DNA of 6,388 bases, from the NCBI GenBank assembly GCA_947452875.1, contig CANGEZ010000131.1, forward strand, positions 1 to 6,388, in the 5' to 3' direction. A program made the translations under genes and the position numbers. This stretch comes from Chitinophagaceae bacterium. Its GTDB lineage: Bacteria > Bacteroidota > Bacteroidia > Chitinophagales > Chitinophagaceae. Positions 1 to 5,056 of the stretch are shown here, in pieces (positions within the stretch are counted from its first letter, which is position 1; the number at the start of each line of letters is the position of its first letter). The notes below the pieces were generated by a model. That model saw nothing but the letters and a program-made list of their open reading frames with translations. It ran no database searches and was not told the DNA's origin.

Positions 1-166
1 CAATCGTTGTCAATAGATTAAGGTCATACCAATATTCAGTTATGCCTTCGTCTATGCATACTTGATTGTTGTAAGCATTTAATCCAACAACTTCACCGAT
101 TTTCAAATCTCCTTGATTGTTGGCGATGAAATAATCTCCTTTTTTGATTTGGTTCATTCTAATCAT
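1..166 (-). CDS. Partial small protein of unknown function (N-terminal part)
   Basis: An open frame runs on the minus strand from an ATG at 166-164 off the left edge of the window, giving 55 complete codons without a stop. The product begins MIRMNQIKKGDYFIANNQ and continues with short hydrophobic stretches (KIGEVVGLN, then EYWYDLNLLTTI), a pattern that suggests a small beta-rich cytosolic protein. There is no signal peptide or membrane segment. A second in-frame ATG at 157-155 could be the start instead; an in-frame stop lies upstream at 211-209. It is on the same strand as hmgA and starts 73 bases beyond its stop, so read-through from hmgA is possible. I do not recognise the family. The ending vaguely recalls small phage or accessory proteins of Bacteroidota, but that is only an impression. 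Coding status rests on the open frame and sensible composition. Confidence 0.55.
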   Translation of the reverse strand, partial: MIRMNQIKKGDYFIANNQGDLKIGEVVGLNAYNNQVCIDEGITEYWYDLNLLTTI

Positions 167-239
167 GGTAAAATATTTTTTTACAATGTTAGAATCAACC
201 AACTCCAATCAAAATGACAATCATCATATCCGACAATGA

Positions 240-1397
240 TTATTCAGCCCAGCTCATTACATAATCAGGATTCTCCAATTCCAAAGCTGTTTTAGTCAAT
301 TGTAAAGGTCTGAATGTATCAATCATCACAGCAAGCTCTTGCGTTTCTTTGGCTCCAATACTTTTTTCAACAGCTCCAGGATGTGGGCCATGAGGAATGC
401 CTGCAGGATGTAGCGTGAGCATTCCCTTGGTAACATGTTTTCTACTCATGAATTCGCCATCTACATAATAAAGCAATTCATCACTATCAATATTACTGTG
501 GTTGTATGGTGCAGGAATGGATTGCGGATGATAATCGTACAATCTAGGAACAAATGAACACACTACAAAAGCATTTGTTTCAAAAGTCTGGTGTACAGGT
601 GGCGGCTGATGCACACGACCTGTAATCGGCTCAAAATCATGTATGCTGAAAATATAAGGATAACAACATCCATCCCAACCCACTACATCGAAAGGATGTG
701 TACCATAATGAATGCCATACAATAAACCTTTCTTTTTAGTTTGAATAATAAAATCACCTTTCTCATCATGAGTCACCAGGTTTTCAGGACCACGAATGTC
801 TCTCTCACAGTATGGCGAATGTTCCATCAACTGCCCGTACTTGCTCATGTATCTTTTTGGATATCTCATGGGATGAAAAGATTCGACTATCAACAGTCTG
901 TTCTTTTCATCATTGAAATGTATCTGATAAATAGTACCTCTTGGAAGCATAATATAATCGCCATAACTGAAAGGCAATTCACCATAACAGGTCTTCACTA
1001 CTCCACTTCCCTCATGAACAAAAATCATTTCATCTGCATCTGCATTTTTATAGAAATAATCTTTCATGCTCTGCTGTGGAGCGGCCAAAATAATATGACA
1101 ATCTTGGTTTAATAAAACCGCTTTTCTGCTTTTCAAATAATCAGCTTCGGGTGTCAAATTAAAACCTTCGAAACTTCTGTGTCGGAGCATTTTTTCTTCA
1201 GCAACTTCAGGCTGAACATTGATCGGCTCATCGCATTTTAGAATAAGCGTAGGAGCATATGTGTGATACAACAATGAATAATCATTAGAAAATCCTTCTG
1301 TAGAAAAAAGCTGTTCGGAATATAAACTGCCATCTTCTTTTCTGAATTGCGTGTGACGTTTATGAGGAATCTTCCCCATTTTAATATAGTGTGCCAT
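240..1397 (-). CDS. hmgA: Homogentisate 1,2-dioxygenase
   Basis: This cytosolic Fe(II) enzyme opens the ring of homogentisate with O2 to give 4-maleylacetoacetate, the central step of tyrosine and phenylalanine catabolism. The 385-residue product shows the family landmark HPFDVVGWDG (234-243) and a C-terminal cupin with likely iron ligands H300 (in PYNHSN), E307 (in DSDELLYY) and H336 (in IPHGPH). Histidines H263 and H269 in RVHQPPPVHQTF are candidates for the catalytic base. It is shorter than the roughly 430-445 residue human and pseudomonad enzymes, which I take to be the short Bacteroidota form. The spacing between the first two ligands is one residue longer than the human H335/E341 pair. 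The ATG at 1397-1395 is chosen because the product begins MAHYIKMGKIPHKRHTQFR, typical of the family start. No other tyrosine-degradation gene is in the window. The gene is divergent from the metallophosphoesterase gene across a 230-base gap. Confidence 0.95.
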   Translation of the reverse strand: MAHYIKMGKIPHKRHTQFRKEDGSLYSEQLFSTEGFSNDYSLLYHTYAPTLILKCDEPINVQPEVAEEKMLRHRSFEGFNLTPEADYLKSRKAVLLNQDCHIILAAPQQSMKDYFYKNADADEMIFVHEGSGVVKTCYGELPFSYGDYIMLPRGTIYQIHFNDEKNRLLIVESFHPMRYPKRYMSKYGQLMEHSPYCERDIRGPENLVTHDEKGDFIIQTKKKGLLYGIHYGTHPFDVVGWDGCCYPYIFSIHDFEPITGRVHQPPPVHQTFETNAFVVCSFVPRLYDYHPQSIPAPYNHSNIDSDELLYYVDGEFMSRKHVTKGMLTLHPAGIPHGPHPGAVEKSIGAKETQELAVMIDTFRPLQLTKTALELENPDYVMSWAE

Positions 1398-1403
1398 GGA
1401 AAT

Positions 1404-1433
1404 GAAAAATTAAAAAGTGAAAATTAAAAAAGT
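1404..1433. repeat. Two tandem 15-bp AT-rich units upstream of hmgA
   Basis: Two adjacent 15-base units, GAAAAATTAAAAAGT (1404-1418) and GAAAATTAAAAAAGT (1419-1433), are followed by a partial third beginning GAAAACT. They lie in what would be the hmgA leader, just upstream of its ATG. The style matches the short-word intergenic arrays at 2134-2349. The AT-rich leader might help translation initiation, but no function is shown. Confidence 0.7.
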
Positions 1434-1481
1434 GAAAACTGTTGTCAATCCTTTAGTAGCCTTTGCTCAATGCCAGCATGA

Positions 1482-1496
1482 GGAAATAATATTTCC
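1482..1496. promoter_or_regulatory. Perfect 15-base palindrome between divergent genes (candidate operator)
   Basis: GGAAATAATATTTCC is a perfect inverted repeat with 7-base arms around a single A. It lies about 85 bases upstream of the hmgA ATG and 131 bases upstream of the metallophosphoesterase start. Such a site could bind a dimeric regulator of hmgA, since homogentisate genes are often under dedicated repressors. No regulator gene is visible here, and palindromes of this size in AT-rich DNA can arise by chance. The rest of the 1398-1627 gap shows no gene and no clear TAnnTTTG box. Confidence 0.3.
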
Positions 1497-1627
1497 AATT
1501 GCGCTTGTCGATGTAGTAAGTAAAGTTTCTGTGTAATGGCAATGTAATACTATTTAAAAAATGAAAAACTTATTCACTATCAATCAAATTTAAACATTTA
1601 ATTTTATTTCCTTTAAACAATATTCCC

Positions 1628-2140
1628 TTGAAAAAAATCGGTTTATTTTCTGATACTCATGGCCATCTTGAAGATAGCATTTTTGAGCATTTCAACCAAT
1701 GTGATGAAATCTGGCATGCCGGCGATTTCGGCAATTACAAAATTGTTGAAGCGCTTAAAAATGGATTCGAAAAAAAACGACAATCCCCTATCATCAGAGG
1801 TGTTTATGGTAATATCGATGGCTATGACATTCGCTCGGTGTTTCCATTAAACAATGTTTTTTATTGTGAAAATGTAAAGGTGATGATGCAACATATTGGC
1901 GGCTATCCCGGAAGATATTCACCAGGTGTAAAGGACTTGATTATACAACACCGGCCCAAAATCTTTATCAGCGGCCATTCCCATATTTTAAAAATCATGT
2001 ACGACGAAAAACTCAATTGTCTTCACATGAACCCCGGTGCCGCCGGCAAACAAGGCTGGCATAAAGTAAAAACGCTAATCAGATTCGTGATTGATGGAGA
2101 AGATATTAGGGATTGTGAGGTGGTGGAGTTGCCAATTTAG
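1628..2140 (+). CDS. YfcE/MJ0936-type metallophosphoesterase (putative phosphodiesterase)
   Basis: The 170-residue product is a single-domain calcineurin-like phosphoesterase, expected to be cytosolic and to use two metal ions. All blocks are present in order: SDTHG (8-12, ligands D9 and H11), HAGD (30-33), GN-x-D (61-64, N62), H89 in QHIGG, GHSH (116-119) and NPGA (135-138). Length fits the small YfcE/MJ0936 family, whose members hydrolyse phosphodiesters in vitro; the natural substrate is unknown. The start is TTG at 1628-1630: the frame is open upstream only to a stop at 1562-1564, there is no ATG in that stretch, and the first internal Met (residue 86) would remove the metal-binding motifs. 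There is no signal peptide. The stop codon lies inside the first unit of a tandem repeat. The gene is divergent from hmgA and convergent with the propeller gene, so it is probably transcribed alone. Confidence 0.9.
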   Translation: MKKIGLFSDTHGHLEDSIFEHFNQCDEIWHAGDFGNYKIVEALKNGFEKKRQSPIIRGVYGNIDGYDIRSVFPLNNVFYCENVKVMMQHIGGYPGRYSPGVKDLIIQHRPKIFISGHSHILKIMYDEKLNCLHMNPGAAGKQGWHKVKTLIRFVIDGEDIRDCEVVELPI

Positions 2141-2181
2141 TAATTTGACAATTTGACAATTTGATGATGAGCTAATTTGAA
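2134..2181. repeat. Tandem octamer array, consensus AATTTGAC
   Basis: Six in-phase 8-base units are seen: AATTTAGT (2134), AATTTGAC (2142), AATTTGAC (2150), AATTTGAT (2158), a divergent GATGAGCT (2166) and AATTTGAA (2174). The first unit contains the TAG stop of the metallophosphoesterase gene. Arrays of AATTTGAnn words are, to my knowledge, common between genes in Bacteroidota; function is unknown. Confidence 0.8.
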
Positions 2182-2198
2182 AATCAGTTCGACTTCTC

Positions 2199-2230
2199 CG
2201 CAATGTCTCTTGAAAGCGACGTTGCGTTTT
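2199..2230 (+). terminator. Probable intrinsic terminator of the metallophosphoesterase gene
   Basis: A 9-bp stem pairs CGCAATGTC (2199-2207) with GACGTTGCG (2218-2226), including one T-G wobble, around a 10-base loop. Four T residues follow directly (2227-2230). It lies 58 bases after the stop of the plus-strand gene and has a T run only on that strand. The T run is short, so termination is likely but not certain. Confidence 0.5.
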
Positions 2231-2239
2231 AAAAGAAAT

Positions 2240-2275
2240 GTTCAAAAAGTTCAATGAGTTCAATAGGTCCAAAAA
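2240..2275. repeat. Tandem 9-mer array, consensus GTTCAAnnn
   Basis: Four in-phase 9-base units: GTTCAAAAA (2240), GTTCAATGA (2249), GTTCAATAG (2258) and GTCCAAAAA (2267). The unit and period differ from both neighbouring arrays. No coding potential is evident here. Confidence 0.75.
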
Positions 2276-2292
2276 GCTTCTTCTCAACAATA

Positions 2293-2349
2293 CAACAAAC
2301 GCCAAACACCAAACGCCAAACAATAAACAACAAACAACCAAACACCAAA
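2293..2349. repeat. Tandem 7-mer array, consensus CNCCAAA / CAACAAA
   Basis: Eight units run CAACAAA, CGCCAAA, CACCAAA, CGCCAAA, CAATAAA, CAACAAA, CAACCAAA (one base longer) and CACCAAA, ending 11 bases before the stop codon of the convergent propeller gene. On the other strand they read as GTTTGGTGTTTGGCG-like words. The strand is strongly purine/pyrimidine biased, with no G except in the CGCCAAA units. Confidence 0.8.
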
Positions 2350-2360
2350 CCCGCGAAGCG

Positions 2361-3431
2361 CTACTCCACCCAATCCGCAATAAACACATTCGTATCTCTC
2401 GTTCCGCCGTTATTTCTGTTGCTGCAGAAAACAATTTTCTTTCCGTCCGGACTGAACATTGGGAAAGCATCAAACCCTTTATCACGAGAAATTTTCTCAA
2501 TACCGGTACCATCCAAATTCATCAAATACATATTGAAAGGGAATCCTCTCTTGTATTCGTGATTGCTGCAGAAAATAATCTTTTTTCCATCAGGTGTGAA
2601 ATTCGGTGCCCAATTGGCTTGTGGCAAATCAGTAATCTGCTTGGCATCCGTACCATCTGCATTGGCCGTCCAAACTTGCATGTTGGTTGGTGCCACTAGA
2701 TTTTCTGCTAATAGCGATTTATATTCTGCAATTTCAGTTTCAGTTTTGGGTCTTGATGCACGCCAGATAATTTTCTTTCCATCCGCACTGAACCATGCGC
2801 CGCCATCATATCCTAAAGCACTGGTAATTCTTTTAACATGTTTGCCATTCAAATCCATGGTGTATAAATCAATATCGCCATCACGAACAGAAGTAAAAAT
2901 TATTTTATCACCTTTTGGAGAAATTGTTGCCTCTGCATCGTAGCCTTTTGTTTTTGTAACACGCTCTATGTTTCCACCATTTACATCAGCTTTAAAAATA
3001 TCAAAGTCTGTATAAAGTGGCCAGATATATTTGTTGCCATATTTACTTCTATCGGGTGTTGGTGGACAAGCAGCATTTCCTAAATGAGTAGAGCCATACA
3101 AAATATGTTTGCCATCAGGATAAAAAAATGAACAGGTTGTTCTGCCAGTGCCAGTGCTCACTAATTTGGGCTCAAACTTTTCGTCTGCTGTAGTAGGTAA
3201 TTTTCCCATCCAAATCTGATCACACTGAATACCTACTTTTGGATTTGTTTTTTGAAATATCAAGTACTTGCCATCATAACTGAAATAGGCTTCTGCATTG
3301 TCACCACCAAAAGTCAACTGTCTTACATTGGCAAAATGGGTTTCTCCAGGAAAATGAATCGTATCATTAACAGTCTGACTGTAACTAATTATCGAAACAA
3401 GAGAAAATACAACAACCAATAACGATTTCAT
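2361..3431 (-). CDS. Exported TolB-like PD40 beta-propeller protein
   Basis: The 356-residue product has a Sec signal peptide (MKSLLVVVFSLVSIISYSQ, cleavage probably after about residue 18), so it should be periplasmic or outer-membrane associated. Six PD40 repeats of the F-S-x-DGKKIxF type centre near residues 50, 103, 171, 214, 278 and 326, enough for a six-bladed propeller of the TolB C-terminal kind. No TolB N-terminal domain, peptidase domain or OmpA domain is attached, and no tol-pal gene is nearby, so this is not TolB itself; a scaffold or ligand-binding role is inferred. A conserved-looking loop at 120-140 (ACPPTPDRSKYGNKY) interrupts blades two and three. An in-frame ATG 14 codons upstream (3473) is rejected because it puts polar residues before the signal peptide and because a promoter-like TATCTTTG lies between the two starts. 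Blades five and six are near-duplicates. Confidence 0.85.
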   Translation of the reverse strand: MKSLLVVVFSLVSIISYSQTVNDTIHFPGETHFANVRQLTFGGDNAEAYFSYDGKYLIFQKTNPKVGIQCDQIWMGKLPTTADEKFEPKLVSTGTGRTTCSFFYPDGKHILYGSTHLGNAACPPTPDRSKYGNKYIWPLYTDFDIFKADVNGGNIERVTKTKGYDAEATISPKGDKIIFTSVRDGDIDLYTMDLNGKHVKRITSALGYDGGAWFSADGKKIIWRASRPKTETEIAEYKSLLAENLVAPTNMQVWTANADGTDAKQITDLPQANWAPNFTPDGKKIIFCSNHEYKRGFPFNMYLMNLDGTGIEKISRDKGFDAFPMFSPDGKKIVFCSNRNNGGTRDTNVFIADWVE

Positions 3432-3450
3432 ATAGCTTTTATTTATGGCG

Positions 3451-3458
3451 CAAAGATA
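3451..3458 (-). promoter_or_regulatory. Bacteroidota-type -7 box for the propeller gene
   Basis: On the minus strand the sequence reads TATCTTTG, an exact match to the TAnnTTTG -7 element of Bacteroidota promoters. Its proximal end lies 19 bases upstream of the ATG at 3431-3429, which predicts a short leader. A TTG at the usual -33 distance is not obvious; the nearest upstream TTG is 12 bases from the box. The box falls inside the longer reading frame starting at 3473, which favours the downstream start. Confidence 0.55.
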
Positions 3459-3516
3459 TAAGAGCTTGTTCAATAATATTAATCGAACTTTCTGTGAATT
3501 AAAAAACCATAGCGCT

Positions 3517-3524
3517 TAATTTTA
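3517..3524 (+). promoter_or_regulatory. Weak -7-like box before the TPR lipoprotein gene
   Basis: TAATTTTA matches TAnnTTT but lacks the final G of the Bacteroidota -7 consensus, and it ends only 4 bases before the ATG at 3529, implying an almost leaderless transcript. It is listed because the 97-base divergent gap must hold a plus-strand promoter and no better candidate is seen. Confidence 0.25.
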
Positions 3525-3528
3525 CCAA

Positions 3529-4314
3529 ATGAAATTCAAAGCATTTTTCATATTGTTGTTATCTATATCGATTATTTGTTCTTGCAAGGAAAAGAAGCAT
3601 GAACATAAACTTCAATCAATAGAAGATTATTGGTTAGAACAAATAAAATTATATCCTGATTCTGCTCTTCTTAAAGAAAGTTTAATTCAATTATATCGGG
3701 ACAGCTCAGATTATGACGCTGCTCTTTTTTATAGTGATTCTCTAGTAAAAGTAGAGAGCGACAATCCAAGGTGGTGGCATATCAAAGGCACACTTCATTT
3801 TGAATTACACGATACGGTTTCAGCCATCAAATCTTTCAGCAAGGCATATTTAATAAACCCAAACCCTATTGATGGAATTTATTGGGCCAGAATAATGGCA
3901 TTTCAGTCTGACACTAATTGTCTGAATTTATGTGAAGAGTTATTGCAAAAGTTTGGAACTGATATTAAAAAAGAAACTTTTCTAATTAAAGGTGATTATT
4001 ACAATTCAATAAAAAATTACAATTACGCTTTGCAGCAATACGATTCCAGTATGAGTGCCAGCTATACATTCATGGAAGCCTATTTACAAAAGGCAAGATT
4101 ACTCATGCAACTTGAAAAATTTGATGCTGCCATTAATGTATTGAAAAAAGCAACTACCATTCAAAATAATTACGAAGAAGGCTTTTTCAATTTGGGCAAA
4201 TGCTATGAAAAAATAAAAGACACTAATGATGCGATTGAAGCCTACAATCGTACTTTATTAATCAATCCGGATGATACCGAAGCTGAATCAGCTATAAACG
4301 CTTTGAATAAATAA
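3529..4314 (+). CDS. TPR-repeat lipoprotein
   Basis: The 261-residue product starts with a short signal peptide ending in a lipobox-like ICSC, so C19 should be lipidated and the protein anchored to a membrane facing the periplasm or cell surface. The residues after it (KEKKHEHK) are charged but do not clearly match known surface-export signals. The rest is helical with about six tetratricopeptide repeats, near residues 46-79, 80-113, 114-147 (degenerate), 148-181, 182-215 and 216-249. The last, with FFNLGKCYEKIKDTNDAIEAY and a closing INPDD, is the clearest. TPR arrays bind other proteins; no partner is indicated. The ATG at 3529 gives a complete signal peptide. The gene is divergent from the propeller gene and 70 bases upstream of rpe, with no terminator seen between them. 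Confidence 0.85.
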   Translation: MKFKAFFILLLSISIICSCKEKKHEHKLQSIEDYWLEQIKLYPDSALLKESLIQLYRDSSDYDAALFYSDSLVKVESDNPRWWHIKGTLHFELHDTVSAIKSFSKAYLINPNPIDGIYWARIMAFQSDTNCLNLCEELLQKFGTDIKKETFLIKGDYYNSIKNYNYALQQYDSSMSASYTFMEAYLQKARLLMQLEKFDAAINVLKKATTIQNNYEEGFFNLGKCYEKIKDTNDAIEAYNRTLLINPDDTEAESAINALNK

Positions 4315-4342
4315 CTAAAAGTTCAGTTTAATAAGCCCCTTT

Positions 4343-4369
4343 TTGCAAAACAACTAATCCTTATCTTGC
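4343..4369 (+). promoter_or_regulatory. Candidate promoter for rpe
   Basis: A TTG at 4343-4345 is followed after 16 bases by TATCTTGC (4362-4369), which resembles the TTG / TAnnTTTG promoter of Bacteroidota with one T missing from the -7 box. It ends 15 bases before the rpe ATG. This suggests rpe and the receptor gene may be transcribed separately from the lipoprotein gene. Confidence 0.4.
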
Positions 4370-4384
4370 ATAAAATTTTCTGAT

Positions 4385-5032
4385 ATGGCCATTATTGCTC
4401 CATCTTTATTATCTGCCAACTTCCTCAATCTGCAACAAGATTGCGACATGCTGAATCAAAGTAAAGCCGATTGGTATCATCTTGATGTAATGGATGGACG
4501 ATTTGTTCCCAATATCAGCTTTGGTCCAATGATTGTAGAATTTTTCAGAAAAGCCACTGATAAATATTGTGATGTTCATTTGATGATAGAAGAACCTGAA
4601 AAATATGCAGAGGCTTTTAAAAAAGCAGGTGCTGATAATCTAACAGTACACATAGAAGCCTGCAAACATCTTCATAGAAATATCCAGCAGATTAAATCGC
4701 TGAACATGCATGCCGGTGTTGCTATCAATCCGCATACGCCTGTTGATTCATTGAAAGATATTATTAAAGACATTGACCTGGTTTGTATCATGAGTGTGAA
4801 CCCAGGTTTTGGCGGACAATCTTTCATTCCACATACGATTGAAAAGATAAAGCAACTTAAATCGATGATAACAGCACAAGGTCTGAATGTAAAAATTGAA
4901 ATCGATGGCGGTGTGACGCTTGACAATGCAAGTTCCATCATAGCAGCTGGCGCCGATGTTCTTGTTGCCGGAAACACGGTTTTCAAATCAGAAAACCCAA
5001 TGGCAATGATTGAAAAACTGAAGTCACTTTAA
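4385..5032 (+). CDS. rpe: Ribulose-phosphate 3-epimerase
   Basis: This cytosolic enzyme interconverts D-ribulose 5-phosphate and D-xylulose 5-phosphate in the non-oxidative pentose phosphate pathway. The 215-residue product is a complete TIM barrel of the usual family length. Visible are APSLLSANF near the N-terminus (S7), HLDVMDGRFVPN (32-43) with metal ligand H32 and catalytic D34, DVHLMI (63-68) with ligand H65, SVNPGFGGQ (137-145) and IDGGV (173-177) with the second catalytic and metal-binding residue D174. The phosphate-binding end reads AGNTVF (195-200), where many homologues have AGSAVF or AGSYIF; this is a conservative change. The ATG at 4385 gives the standard start. The gene is 70 bases after the TPR gene and 24 bases before the receptor gene. 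Confidence 0.97.
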   Translation: MAIIAPSLLSANFLNLQQDCDMLNQSKADWYHLDVMDGRFVPNISFGPMIVEFFRKATDKYCDVHLMIEEPEKYAEAFKKAGADNLTVHIEACKHLHRNIQQIKSLNMHAGVAINPHTPVDSLKDIIKDIDLVCIMSVNPGFGGQSFIPHTIEKIKQLKSMITAQGLNVKIEIDGGVTLDNASSIIAAGADVLVAGNTVFKSENPMAMIEKLKSL

Positions 5033-5056
5033 TTAAGATTTTAAATCAATCCTTTG

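Noticed and set aside
66..90. Inverted repeat TTGTTG / CAACAA
   Set aside because: It lies inside the partial coding sequence, has only 6-bp arms and a 13-base loop, and has no T run, so it is probably chance.
741..1112. A 123-codon plus-strand open frame opposite hmgA
   Set aside because: It lies wholly antisense to a clearly recognised enzyme gene, and its product has no family-like motifs.
2134..2349. A CRISPR array
   Set aside because: The repeat units are only 7-9 bases and directly adjacent, with no unique spacers and no cas genes.
2075..2512. A 145-codon minus-strand open frame across the convergent gap
   Set aside because: It overlaps both real genes in other frames, and its middle is translated tandem repeat giving low-complexity residues.
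2238..2943. Overlapping plus-strand open frames opposite the propeller gene and through the repeat arrays
   Set aside because: They translate repeat words and the antisense of PD40 blades; the minus-strand product has a signal peptide and six repeats, so it is the real gene.
2361..3431. Identification as TolB of the Tol-Pal system
   Set aside because: Only the propeller repeats match; the TolB N-terminal domain and neighbouring tol or pal genes are absent.
4672..4986. A 104-codon minus-strand open frame opposite rpe
   Set aside because: It is fully antisense to rpe, which has every catalytic motif.
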